This document shows positions 8,835 to 18,300 of a stretch of 64,000 nt of DNA, one piece after another. The DNA lies in assembly GCF_017599305.1 (NCBI RefSeq), contig NZ_JAGFWR010000028.1, forward strand, positions 1 through 64,000, written 5' to 3'. The position numbers and the translations under genes were made by a program. The DNA comes from Micromonospora antibiotica (GTDB lineage Bacteria > Actinomycetota > Actinomycetes > Mycobacteriales > Micromonosporaceae). Each line of letters opens with the position of its first letter. The stretch's first letter is position 1. Under the pieces are notes generated by a model, which worked only from the letters and a program-made list of their open reading frames with translations, was not told the origin of the DNA and made no database searches.

Positions 8835-9520
8835 CCGCAGTAGTGGGGCGGCGGACCAGCACCGACCGGGCTACTGGTCGATGCGGTCGGCCGCCGCTGA
8901 CACGTTTCCTGCTCAGCCGCGGCGTGGCGGGGACAGACGTACTGGAGAAGGTCGTGCAGGGCGTTCGCGCCGTGCAGCCGGCAGAGTCGGACCGCCTGGT
9001 CAAGATTCTGGACGAGGCCCGGGCGCCCGAACCCGAGGGACTGTCGGAGGGCCGCCGTCGGCGGTTGGCGCAGGTGACGGTCCGACAGGGGCAGGCCGAC
9101 TTCCGTCGCCGGCTCATCGAGGCGTACCAGGGCCGCTGTGCGATCAGCGGTTGCGGCGTGAAGGCGGCGCTGCAGGCCGCGCACATCGAGTCGTACGACA
9201 GACCGGCCACCAACCGGGTTTCCCACGGCCTTCTACTCCGAGCAGACCTACACAACCTCTTCGACCAGGGGCTGCTCTGGATCGACGACTCCTACCGGGC
9301 CCAGGTTGCGGAAGGGCTCGACCACTACGGCGAGTTCGCCGGGGCCGAACTCCCGCCGACGGCGGATCCCGCGCACCGGCCCGACCAGCGGGCGTTGGCG
9401 GCGGTCGAAGTTCTACGGGCGGGCGCAGTCATTGGAACAGTGGTGTCGAGTTCATTGATGGTGCTGGCCCTGGTCGTGGGATGCTCGCCACCCTGGCTCC
9501 TTGCCCGAATGGATATTTGA
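8831..9520 (+). CDS. HNH-endonuclease-like protein (possibly decayed)
   Basis: A 229-residue protein whose middle (about residues 95-155) is an HNH_2-type nuclease module: RCAISGCGVKAALQAAHIES followed by LLLRADLHNLFDQGLLWID. The AH and LH histidines of the motif are present. The position before GLLL that is normally Asn reads His (SHGLLL). The N-terminal 40 residues look like translated non-coding sequence, and the last 45 residues (VVSSSLMVLALVVGC and onward) are hydrophobic and unlike the family's polar end, suggesting a frameshift. It overlaps the TetR stop by ATGA. It may be a remnant of a longer restriction-type nuclease rather than an active enzyme. Confidence 0.55.
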   Translation: MTAVVGRRTSTDRATGRCGRPPLTRFLLSRGVAGTDVLEKVVQGVRAVQPAESDRLVKILDEARAPEPEGLSEGRRRRLAQVTVRQGQADFRRRLIEAYQGRCAISGCGVKAALQAAHIESYDRPATNRVSHGLLLRADLHNLFDQGLLWIDDSYRAQVAEGLDHYGEFAGAELPPTADPAHRPDQRALAAVEVLRAGAVIGTVVSSSLMVLALVVGCSPPWLLARMDI

Positions 9521-9566
9521 GCCTCCACCCGAACCCCCGTTTACCTGGCCGGCGGTCCGGGATCTG

Positions 9567-10469
9567 TCATTCATCCATGTCGTCGGTGTGGAACGACGGT
9601 GGTGCCGATGTCGCCCGGGCTGCGGTTGCCACCACGATCGAGGCGAGGTCCCCGGGGGCGTCGACGGGGACGATGTGTCCGCTGTCCGGGAGCAGGTGCT
9701 GGTCGAGGTGGTCCGCGATCAGCGTGAGTTGGCGCGCGGGTGCGTCTCCCACCGTCGAGGCACCGACGGCTGTCACCGGCATGGTCAGCCGGCCCTGCTC
9801 GGCCCAGGAACGGTTCCACTGCGCGTTCGTGGGCATCGCGCGGTAGTGCTCGAAGGCCGCGCGCAGGCTGTCTCGTCCCGTGTAGGCGCCGACGAAATGC
9901 CGTACGAGGTCCTCCGGGACCCCGCTGCGGGACCCGATGCCGAGAAAGAAACGGACGTAGCGGTCCTCGTCCCCGCTCAGGACGTTCTCGGCGAGGCCGC
10001 CCGGTGTCTGGTGGAACCCGAACCACCATGGTCCGCCGGAGCCGAGGAACGCCTCCGCGCCGGTGAGTCCGCTGATGACCGCCTCGACGATGGTGAGGCT
10101 GAGTACCCGATTCGGGTGGGCGGCGGCGAGCGCGAATGCGGGCGCGGCGCCGACGTCGAAGCCGACGATGTGCGCCGACTGCAGACGGAGCGCGTCGAGC
10201 TGGCGGACCTGGTCCGTCGCGAGGCTCGCGGCGTCGTAGCCGCTTGCCGTCCGTTCGGTGTCGCCGGTGCCACGTAGGTCGGGCATGAGCACTTCATGGC
10301 CTGCGGCGACCAGCAGCGGCTCTACCTCCCGCCAGATTTCCTTGGTGTGTGGAAACCCATGGAGTAACAGGACGGGGCTTCCGGCACCGGCTCGGCGCAC
10401 GCTCACTCGGAGATCGTCGAGTTGGATCATTTCGATCGTCGAACGGTGGACCCGGGCGGCACGACTCAT
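9567..10469 (-). CDS. Alpha/beta hydrolase, epoxide-hydrolase-like
   Basis: A 300-residue cytoplasmic hydrolase. The N-terminal VLLLHGFPHTKEIWREVEPLL carries the HGFP oxyanion motif and the nucleophile elbow reads VGFDVGA, where Asp rather than Ser is the nucleophile as in soluble epoxide hydrolases and haloalkane dehalogenases. The catalytic His is likely in PDSGHIVPVDAP. ATG 10469 has AGGAG six bases upstream. The gene is divergent from an HxlR regulator across a 49-base gap containing repeated GTTACC boxes, so it is likely the regulator's target, consistent with inducible xenobiotic breakdown. Confidence 0.82.
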   Translation of the reverse strand: MSRAARVHRSTIEMIQLDDLRVSVRRAGAGSPVLLLHGFPHTKEIWREVEPLLVAAGHEVLMPDLRGTGDTERTASGYDAASLATDQVRQLDALRLQSAHIVGFDVGAAPAFALAAAHPNRVLSLTIVEAVISGLTGAEAFLGSGGPWWFGFHQTPGGLAENVLSGDEDRYVRFFLGIGSRSGVPEDLVRHFVGAYTGRDSLRAAFEHYRAMPTNAQWNRSWAEQGRLTMPVTAVGASTVGDAPARQLTLIADHLDQHLLPDSGHIVPVDAPGDLASIVVATAARATSAPPSFHTDDMDE

Positions 10470-10480
10470 CACGACTCCTA

Positions 10481-10496
10481 GTTACCATTGGTTACC
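10481..10496. promoter_or_regulatory. GTTACC repeat, putative HxlR operator
   Basis: GTTACC-ATTG-GTTACC lies in the gap between the divergent hydrolase and HxlR genes; a GGTAACC of the opposite orientation recurs near 10561 inside the regulator gene. The position suits a shared operator. Confidence 0.4.
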
Positions 10497-10518
10497 TGGG
10501 AACGATAGGAGAGCTTGG

Positions 10519-10944
10519 GTGAGCACGAAAGAAGGCACGTCAGGCACGCTTGGTCACCCTGAGGTAACCACCGAACGGCACGGTGACCTCTTCGACGCCA
10601 ACTGCCCGACGCGGCTGCTGCTCGACCGGGTGGGATCGAAGTGGACCGTCATGATCGTGTTGCTGCTCGCCGACGGAGAGGAGCTGCGGTTCGGTGCGCT
10701 GCGCCGCCGCATGCCGGGTGTGTCCCAGAAGATGCTCACCCACACCCTGCGTCAACTCGAAGACGACGGCCTCGCCCACCGCCGGGTGGAACCCACGAGT
10801 CCGCCCGCCGTGCACTACTCGTTGACAGCGCTCGGCGACACGCTCGTCGGTCCGTTGCGCGAGCTCAAACGCTGGGCCGAGCTGAACATGGGCGCGATCG
10901 ATGCGCTGCGTACGGCTGAGGTCAAGGCCGGTCACGACCAGTAG
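10519..10944 (+). CDS. HxlR-family transcriptional regulator
   Basis: A 141-residue winged-helix regulator. It has the full HxlR layout: DANCPTRLLLDRVGSKWTVMIVLLL with the conserved Cys-Pro-(S/T) segment, then RFGALRRRMPGVSQKMLTHTLRQLEDDGL and the wing PPAVHYSLTALG. The Cys of the CP motif is retained, so redox or electrophile sensing is possible. GTG 10519 has AGGAGAG seven bases upstream. It is divergent from the epoxide-hydrolase-like gene, which it probably controls. Confidence 0.9.
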   Translation: MSTKEGTSGTLGHPEVTTERHGDLFDANCPTRLLLDRVGSKWTVMIVLLLADGEELRFGALRRRMPGVSQKMLTHTLRQLEDDGLAHRRVEPTSPPAVHYSLTALGDTLVGPLRELKRWAELNMGAIDALRTAEVKAGHDQ

Positions 10945-11123
10945 GCGAGGAGGGCGGGCGGATCCTGTCACGGGGTGATGGTCGAAACCCGCGTACCCCC
11001 GGCAGGCTGACGCCAGGCCGGCACCTCGACCGGATGGAAGCCAGCACCACCCCGGTCCTTCCGTCGTTTCCGGGTGGGCCGCCTGCCCGGTCGTCCCGGC
11101 ACGCCCTGCTGCTCCCGCTCCCG

Positions 11124-11558
11124 TCAGCCGCCCGGGCAGCGGTTGTCGCCGCCGCTGAGTTCCACGCAGTGCCCTGGCGGGCCGGGCGTCGTGTCTGCCG
11201 GCACCGGGGTGAGACCCCGCCCGACGGATGCGGCGAACGGTAGGGCGGGCACGGCGATCACGACGGTCAGCACCAGGAAGACGATCGCGGTTCGGACCAG
11301 CCGCAGCCGGTACGCGACGAGCGCGATGACTGCCGGGCCGGCGACCGCCACCAACGCGGCGACCAGCAGGGCCCGGCTCGCCTGGCGTCCGAGGCCCACC
11401 AGTTCGTCGGGCCGGCCGTCGTAGTTGGCGTTCCACTGCGCCAAGCCGATGTTCAGCCACCACGCGGCTGCCGCGATCAGCCCGCCGATCCAGGCCAGGA
11501 CCAGGAGCCCCACGATCGGGCCACCCCACCGACGTGCGCCGGCCGCCTCAGACGTCAT
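11124..11558 (-). CDS. Small membrane protein, unknown function
   Basis: About 144 residues with three hydrophobic segments: IVGLLVLAWIGGLIAAAAWW, ALLVAALVAVAGPAVIALVAY and TAIVFLVLTVVIAVPALPFA, and a Cys-containing hydrophilic tail (GHCVELSGGDNRCPGG) that would lie on one face of the membrane. ATG 11558 is chosen because the sequence upstream of it is not hydrophobic and homolog-like proteins begin just before the first helix. I recognise no domain. About 100 bases separate it from the next minus-strand gene. Confidence 0.6.
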   Translation of the reverse strand: MTSEAAGARRWGGPIVGLLVLAWIGGLIAAAAWWLNIGLAQWNANYDGRPDELVGLGRQASRALLVAALVAVAGPAVIALVAYRLRLVRTAIVFLVLTVVIAVPALPFAASVGRGLTPVPADTTPGPPGHCVELSGGDNRCPGG

Positions 11559-11658
11559 GCGGTCCAGCGTGGACGGTCCGATCCGACCGGGCATGAGTCG
11601 GCGTACTCAGCGCGCCCGTCGAGGCTGTGTTCGTCGGCCCGGGGACATCCGACCGCAG

Positions 11659-12384
11659 TCAGGCGCGGTCGGTCGGGGCTGGTTTCTCCGTGAGCTGCCA
11701 CCGGTCGCCGTGACCCGCGGCGATCACGACCGCCTCGACCAGGCGTCGGGCCGCCGCCGGGTCACCGGCGAGTGTGCTGGTGGCTCCGAGGCCGACCGGT
11801 GGCCCGCCGGCGAGGCTCGCGGCCACGGCGGTCAGCCGCCGGTCGCGGTCCGGCACGTCGGCGGTCGCCGCGAACCCGACCACTGCCGCCCAGTCGGTGA
11901 CCTGTCCCATCCGCACGACCTCGTCGTCCCACAACAGATCCAGGATCCGCACGAGGTCGCCGAAGCCCGGCTGGTCGGGGAGCGCGGTGAAGGTCAGCAG
12001 GTGTACGGCGGCCTGCTTGCCGAGCGTGGCGCCGGTGGCGATGTCGGTGCGCAGGGCGATCCGGATCTCGTCACCGGTGAACCCCGAAGCGAAGTCCGGC
12101 GGGGGAGGCCTCCGGTGCAACGGCGGCGCGGTGTCGGGGTCGGTCAGCAACTCCGCCACCCGCCGGCACTCCACACACGGCGGCAACGTGGTGATGTCCA
12201 GGTACGTGTCCCTGCGGTACGCCTCGTAGGCAAGGTCGATCGCCCACTGGTCATTGCCCCAGACCGGACGCTCCGCAGTGGAGCACAAGGTGTATCCCCG
12301 ACTCCCGTACTCGCCGGCGCGTTCGAGAGCGAGATCCACCGACAGGTGGTGGAACGTGCCGTCCGTACACGGTCGAGGTGTCAT
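11659..12384 (-). CDS. Hypothetical protein
   Basis: About 241 residues, soluble, with no signal peptide. It contains one CxxC (LPPCVECRRVAELL), which might bind metal, and conserved-looking stretches such as GNDQWAIDLAYEAYRRDTYLDITT and ILDLLWDDEVVRMGQVTDWAAVVGF. The latter part is rich in short helices and Ala/Asp. ATG 12384 is used; a start at 12429 would add 15 residues of low-information sequence. I do not recognise the family. It sits downstream of bluB on the same strand but 215 bases away, with an intervening AT-rich segment that could hold its own promoter. Confidence 0.6.
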   Translation of the reverse strand: MTPRPCTDGTFHHLSVDLALERAGEYGSRGYTLCSTAERPVWGNDQWAIDLAYEAYRRDTYLDITTLPPCVECRRVAELLTDPDTAPPLHRRPPPPDFASGFTGDEIRIALRTDIATGATLGKQAAVHLLTFTALPDQPGFGDLVRILDLLWDDEVVRMGQVTDWAAVVGFAATADVPDRDRRLTAVAASLAGGPPVGLGATSTLAGDPAAARRLVEAVVIAAGHGDRWQLTEKPAPTDRA

Positions 12385-12599
12385 CGTGTCCTCCACACCA
12401 CCGGGTGCTTCGCCGGTCGTCGGTGACAATGAAGTCTACCTGTCTCGGGCAGTATTCCGGATTGCCGATTACTAACCTGCGCAGATCCAATGGCAATCCC
12501 ATCACCGTCAATGGGTATTCAGGAAGTCGGCGGGGGGGGGCGACCGAAACCCGTATTGCAGTGCCGAAGCGCACTGTCGTCCACAATGAAAATGGGGAT

Positions 12600-13223
12600 T
12601 CAGCTGTGCGGCCAGCGGTCGTGGTGGACCGCCTCGGCGAGAGGCCGGCGTCGACGCCACCCGTGCCGTTCCAGGTCGGGCACGGACTCCAGGTGGGTGA
12701 CCGGCCCGACGCAGAGCCAGGCCACCGGCCGGATGCCGGCCGGTACGCCCAGCAACCCGGCCAGGAACGACTCCCGGTAGAAGGAGACCCACCCGACGCC
12801 CAGCCCTTCGGCGGTGGCGGCGAGCCAGAGGTTCTGGATGGCCAGGCAGACCGAGTAGAGACCGGCGTCGGCGATGGCGTGCCGCCCGAGCACGGCCGGG
12901 CCCCCACGCTGCGGGTCGTACGTGACGACGACCGACAGCGTCGACTCCAACACCCCGTCGATCTTGATACCCGCGAACCGTTCGGCCGCCGCGCCGTCGA
13001 GGGTGGCGGCGAACGTCGCCCGCTCGGCCTGCACGTGCCGGTGGAACCGACGACGGATGGCAGGGTCCCGGACCAGGACGAAGTCCCACGGCTGTGAGTA
13101 ACCGACGCTGGGTGCGGCGTGCGCGGCGTCCAGGATCCGGTGCAGGGCGCCGTCCGGCACCGGTTCCCCGGTGAACTGGGCCCGGACGTCCCGGCGGCGG
13201 TGGATGGCGTCGTAGAGTTCCAC
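12600..13223 (-). CDS. bluB: 5,6-dimethylbenzimidazole synthase
   Basis: A 207-residue nitroreductase-fold enzyme. BluB cleaves FMNH2 with O2 to give 5,6-dimethylbenzimidazole, the lower axial ligand base of cobalamin. Visible family features are the N-terminal VELYDAIHRRRDVRAQF, SVGYSQPWDFVLVRD (flavin-contact segment), and AIQNLWLAATAEGLGVGWVSFY. The GTG at 13223 is chosen because the protein then begins exactly at the conserved VELYDAI and because the region upstream is a cobalamin riboswitch rather than coding sequence. Length fits the family. No other cobalamin gene is in the window. Control by the riboswitch makes functional sense, as B12 would shut down synthesis of its own base. Confidence 0.9.
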   Translation of the reverse strand: MELYDAIHRRRDVRAQFTGEPVPDGALHRILDAAHAAPSVGYSQPWDFVLVRDPAIRRRFHRHVQAERATFAATLDGAAAERFAGIKIDGVLESTLSVVVTYDPQRGGPAVLGRHAIADAGLYSVCLAIQNLWLAATAEGLGVGWVSFYRESFLAGLLGVPAGIRPVAWLCVGPVTHLESVPDLERHGWRRRRPLAEAVHHDRWPHS

Positions 13224-13269
13224 AGGCAGGCTCCCGCTGCGCTCGGCCCACCCCCGACGGGCGGGCGGT

Positions 13270-13452
13270 CGACGCGAGGCCGGTCTTCGGACTCCCGGAT
13301 CGACGCCAACCCGTCCGCCTTCCCAGCCGTACGGCCAGTGGCTGCGCTCCTCGCGCCTGGACGGTCGCTCCCCGGTCACCGCGGCGGGCCCGTGCCGGAT
13401 TCACACCGGCTTCCCGATTCTCCCCGCACCCGCGGGGCACCTCGCACGATCA
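13270..13452 (-). promoter_or_regulatory. Cobalamin riboswitch upstream of bluB
   Basis: Read on the minus strand, the leader has GGGAAGCCGGTGTGAATCC followed by GGCACGGGCCCGCCGCGGTGA, then a GCCACTGG segment, GGGAAGGCGG and finally GTCCGAAGACCGGCCT. This is the ordered core of the AdoCbl (B12) riboswitch: the B12-box-like GAAGCCGGTGTGAATCCGGC element, the GCCACTG segment and the 3' GACCGGCC pairing element. It ends about 45 bases before the bluB GTG, so ligand binding probably masks the ribosome-binding region. Confidence 0.88.
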
Positions 13453-13466
13453 TGCCGCCGCCGATG

Positions 13467-14528
13467 CTAACCCGTGCCGGTGACGCAGGCCGGCCACGCC
13501 CCCGGCGGGCGGCGGGCGGTCACTCGCGCGGACTCCACCCCGGCGGTGTGCCCGCCGATCGCGAAGATCCTCCTGCCGCTGGTGACCGCCGCGCCTTCAC
13601 GATGGGCGGTGGTGGTGCCGGTGACCGTCGCCCAGGTGCCGGTGTCGGGTGAGTACGCGTCCACCCGGGTGGTGTCCACGCAGTCGACCGGTCTTCCCGA
13701 AGGGTCGGTGACCAGTTCACAGCCACCTGTCGCATAGATCCGGCCGTCCGGGCCGGTCGTGGCGTCGACCAGACACCGCCGGCTGGGAAGCGGCGCGAGA
13801 GTCGCCCAGGTGTCGGTGGTGGGCGAGTAAGCCTCGACGACGTCGAGGACGTTCAGGACGCCGTCCCCGCAGCCGCCGATCGCGTAGATCCGCCCGTCTG
13901 GTCCGCCGGTCACCCCCATCTCGTTGCGCGGTGTGGGCATCGACGCCGCGGTGGTCCACCGATCCACCGTCGGCTCGTAGACCTCCAGGGTGGACAGCGA
14001 GCCGTGACGCTCCCCGCCGACGGCGTAGACCCGGCCGTCGGTGCCGGCCGTCGCGGCGAGCAGTTGCCGTCCGCTGGGCATCGACGCGACGGGCACCCAC
14101 TGGTCGTCGCCCGGCGTCAGGGCGAGCACGGAGCTGAGGAACGCTCCCTCGGCACCGGGAGAGCTGCCACCGATCGCGTAGACGCGCCCGTCCCCGCCGG
14201 TGGCCGCCGCATGGCGGTACCGGGGCCGGGGCAGCGACGGACCGGCCCTCCACCGCCGGGTCCGAGGCGTGTAGACCTCCACCACCGTGGTGACCGAAGC
14301 CGCGTCGGCACCCCCGATCGCGAAGATCGACCCGTCCGGCGCCGTGGCCGCCGCCAGCGCGAAGCGGGAACTCGACAGCGCGTCGTCGGCCCGCCAACGG
14401 AGGGCGGGTCGGTCGCCCCTGACGGCGGCACCGGCGACGGGTGCCGGCAGTTGGGCCACCGCGACGGCAATGGCGAGGAACAGTGTCCTCCATGGTGCGA
14501 CGCGGCCGAGAATGCGAATTGTCGTCAC
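13467..14528 (-). CDS. Secreted Kelch-repeat protein
   Basis: A 353-residue exported protein. The N terminus (about residues 12-34, LFLAIAVAVAQLPAPVAGAAV) is a signal peptide. The rest consists of about six Kelch blades of the form DGRIYAIGG...VEVYDP..D.W...A.MP.PR, seen at IFAIGGADAASV, VYAIGGSSPGAEG, VYAVGGERHGS, IYAIGGCGDG, IYATGGCELV and IFAIGGHTAG. It should form a beta-propeller outside the cell. There is no catalytic domain attached, so it is probably a binding protein. Its stop lies just 15 bases before the bluB riboswitch on the same strand, so readthrough into the riboswitch is possible. Confidence 0.85.
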   Translation of the reverse strand: MTTIRILGRVAPWRTLFLAIAVAVAQLPAPVAGAAVRGDRPALRWRADDALSSSRFALAAATAPDGSIFAIGGADAASVTTVVEVYTPRTRRWRAGPSLPRPRYRHAAATGGDGRVYAIGGSSPGAEGAFLSSVLALTPGDDQWVPVASMPSGRQLLAATAGTDGRVYAVGGERHGSLSTLEVYEPTVDRWTTAASMPTPRNEMGVTGGPDGRIYAIGGCGDGVLNVLDVVEAYSPTTDTWATLAPLPSRRCLVDATTGPDGRIYATGGCELVTDPSGRPVDCVDTTRVDAYSPDTGTWATVTGTTTAHREGAAVTSGRRIFAIGGHTAGVESARVTARRPPGAWPACVTGTG

Positions 14529-15370
14529 GACTGGGCGCTCCTTTCGCGCTGAGTCGACGGGCGTTTTCCGCTGATCGGCAGGCTAGCAGTCCGGCGTACG
14601 CGACAGCCGCGAAGAACCTGCCAATTTCCCCGAGGGTGAAAATGGTGTCGTGGCTGATTGTGTGTTCGCTCGGGAAGCTGTTGCCGGTCACCTCTCGGGG
14701 TCCTGTCCGCACGATGCGGAAAGGAATTCTCCTCACCTGCGCCGTGGGTGGTGCCGGCGTCGGGCGGGGAGCGCGACGCCGTGACCGTCGCACCGGCGGC
14801 CGCCCGGGGTGAGGGGGTCGGCACCAGCGGGCCGGCCCGGCCTCCACGCCGGACGGCGCGTCGGCGTGACGTTGCGGGGCTGTCCGGTCGGCCAGGTCCG
14901 CACCCTGTCCCCAGCGGGATCCTGGTGGTGCACCGCCCTCCGGCGGAACGCCCCCGGGTCCATCGACCCGGCACCGGTCGGGCGTCCGCCACGCGCAGTG
15001 ACCGCCGACTGCGCTGAAATCGGGACGGTTCACCATGATGGCCGGCGCTACGGACACCTGACCATGAGCCATGCGGACCAGCTCAAATCAGCCGCAACCC
15101 CCGCCGGCGAGCTCCCGGCCGTCCATCGATACGTATTGACGCACTCCATCGCTAATGTTACCGTCAGTCATACTCTGGTCGCTAGCTGTGGCAATAGATC
15201 GAAGTAATATCCGGCACCGACCGATGATGCTGTCCAAGTTGAATTCACCGTAGGTCACCCCGTGGCGAAACAGTGCCGGGTTCGCTCCCGGGCACTGACA
15301 TCTCTGTGATTACGCGACACGAGTTTGCGCTTTTTCGACGGATTGCGGGTGTCTGTAGGAAGGAGAGGTA
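14529..15370. other. Divergent regulatory region before NRPS
   Basis: About 840 bases between the divergent Kelch and NRPS genes. Two AT-richer pockets stand out, near 14570-14720 and 15060-15370. TTGACG at 15136-15141 could be a -35 box, but I see no good -10. A strong AAGGAGAGG lies before the NRPS GTG. No convincing gene is present; an open frame at 14809-15207 has no protein-like composition. Confidence 0.5.
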
Positions 15371-18300
15371 GTGACCGAGGCCCCGGTGAATTCGGTAGAC
15401 TCGACGGATTCGGCTGAACTGCCACTGTCGTTCGCCCAGGAACAGTTGTGGTTCCTCGACCAACTCGCCCCCGGCACACCGACGTACAACGTCGCCGTGC
15501 TGTACCGGATCGACGGCGACCTGGATCACTCGGCACTACAGACCGCGATGACCCGGGTCGTCGCCAACCACGACATCCTCCGCGCGCGCTTCGACGCGCA
15601 CGACGGCGTTCCCTACCAGGTCATCGCAGCTCCTCCGGAGCAGGCGCTCGTGATCGACGACCACACCGCGGCGGGGGAGCTCGGGGAGACACGTGCCCTC
15701 GACGCGGCGACCACGCTGGCACGGACACCGTTCGACCTGGCCGTGGGCCCGCTCTACCGGTTCCGCCTGTTCCGCGTCACAACGGAACGACACCTGTTGT
15801 CCATCGTCATTCACCACATCGTGTGTGACGGCTGGTCCATCAACCTGATCAGTGACGAGATCCGCAGGTCGTACGCGGCGATCCGGCAGGGTCACGAACT
15901 CCCGGCCGGCCGGGCCGCCACCGACTACGCCGATTTCGTCAAGGCCCAGCGGGTCGCCTTCGAAGACGGCACCTTCGAAGCGCAGCTCACCTACTGGAAG
16001 TCCCAACTGTCGGGCCTGCCAGCGTTGAACCTGCCGGCTGACCACCCGCGACCGCCGTACACCGTCCACCGCGGCGAACACCTCAGCCGGGTCTTTCCGG
16101 CATCGACCGGTGCCACCGCGCGCCGCCTCGCCCGGTCGCAGAAGGTCTCGCTGTCGATGCTCCTGACCGCGGCCCTCGGGGTGGTCCTGTCCCGTTACAC
16201 CGGTGAGGAGGACCTCGCCGTCGGCACCACCGCACTCGGCCGGTCCGATCCCGACCTGGAACAGGTCGTCGGCATCTTCGTCAACGCGGTGGTGCTGCGG
16301 CTGGACCTGTCCGGAAAGCCCACCTTCGCCGAGCTGCTCGATCGGGTCAAGGACACCTCCCTGCGGGCCTACGAGCTTCAGGACGTGCCGTTCGAGCGGG
16401 TGGTCGACCGCCTTGCCGTCCCCCGCGACCCCAGCCGCAATCCGTTGTTCGACGTCCTTCTCCAGGTGCTCAGCGAGGAGACCGGCAGCGGCTCCCTCGA
16501 CCTGCCCGGAGCCACCATCAGTGTGGTCGACCAGCAGACGATGCACTCCCGGTTCGACCTGTCGCTGACCTTCGCCGAGTCGGCGACCGAGCTGCGGGTG
16601 TCGGCGGAGTATTCGACGGAGCTGTTCGCCCGGTGGCGCATCGAACAACTACTCACCCACATCGAACGCGTCCTGACCGGTGCGGCCGCCGACCCCGGCA
16701 TCAGGGTGTCCGAGATCGACCTGCTGTCCGCCGACGACCGGGCCGAGCTGATGCGGCTGGGTCACGGTCCGGACGACGCCGTCCGCTCCGACCCCGTGCA
16801 CGTCCTCGTCGCGGAACGGGCCGCAGCGGCACCCGACTCCGTCGCGGCGGTCTTCGAGGGCGTCGAGCTGACCTACGGGGAACTGGACCGACGTGCCGCC
16901 GTCCTCGCCGCCCACCTGAGGCACCGGTGCGGGGTCAGACACGAAGAGCTGGTGGGGGTCGCGATGGATCGCGGCCTGGACGTCCTCGTGGCGTTCCTCG
17001 GTGTCGCCAAGGCGGGCGCCGCGTACGTGATCCTCGACATCGACCACCCGGTCGGCCGCCTGGAGTTCATTCTCGACGACACCGACGCACACGTGGTGCT
17101 GACCACGAGCGACCTGCTCGCCAGCCTTCCCGAGCCCCGGTCGCGTCGTTACCTGTGCCTAGACCGCGACTGGCCGGACATCGAGTCCGCCGGGGCCGGG
17201 GGAGCAGGCGACCCGCTCGACGAGGTGAGCACCGGGGACTCGTTGGTCAGCGTGATCTACACCTCCGGTTCGACGGGCCGCCCCAAGGGGGTGCTGACCG
17301 AGCACCGGGCGCTGGTGTCCTACCTGGTCCCGTTCGCCGAGACCTTCAAATTCGGCCCCGGCGACCGGATCCTGCAGTTCGCGTCACTCGCCTTCGACCT
17401 GTGTCAGGCAGAGGTCTACACCGCGCTCATCAGCGGCGCCACGCTCGTATGTGCCCGCCGGGAGACCCTGCACTCGACGGAGTCGCTGTCCGCGCTGATC
17501 CGCGCCGAGCACATCACCTTCGTCGGCGCACCTCCGACGCTGCTGGCGCTGCTCGACGACGGCCCGTACCCGCACCTGCGCCACGTGTTCACCGGAGGTG
17601 AGGCGTGCCCGGCCGAGCTGGCCAACCGGTGGAACGTCGCGGGTCGGACGTTCGTCAACGGCTACGGCCCCACCGAGGCGGCGATCGGCGTGACGCTGCA
17701 CGTCGTACCCCGCGGGGAATACCGGACCTCGCCGCCCATCGGCGGGCCCATCACCGGACGACGCTTCTACGTCGTCGACGAGCAGTTGGCGCTGGTGCCG
17801 GTCGGGGTGCCGGGTGAACTGCTGATCGGTGGCGACGAGGGGCTGGCCCGCGGCTACCTCAACCGCCCCGACCTGCACAGCGAGAAGTTCATCCCGGACC
17901 CGTTCCGGTCCACCGGACGGGTGTACCGCACCGGCGACCTCGTCCGCTGGAACCGCGAGGGCCACCTGGAGTTCCTGGGCCGGATCGACACGCAGATCAA
18001 GCTGCGGGGCCTACGGATCGAGGTCGAGGAGATCGAAGCGGTGCTGCGTACCCATCCCGCGGTCGACACGGCGGCGGTGAAGCTGGCCGAGGACGCACGG
18101 GGCCAGCAGATCCTCGCCGGCTACGTGACCCTGACCGGGTCGACGGAACCATCGGTCGCCGAACTGCGCCGGCACGCCGCCCAGTTCCTGCCGTCATACA
18201 TGGTCCCGCAGGCCTGGCGGGTGCTGGAGAGCCTGCCGATGTCGCTCAGCGGCAAGCTCAACCGCAGGGCACTGCCCGCACCGGCGGCGTACGTCCAGGC

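Noticed and set aside
14809..15207. Open frame in the NRPS leader
   Set aside because: No ribosome-binding site, no similarity I recognise, composition like translated non-coding DNA.
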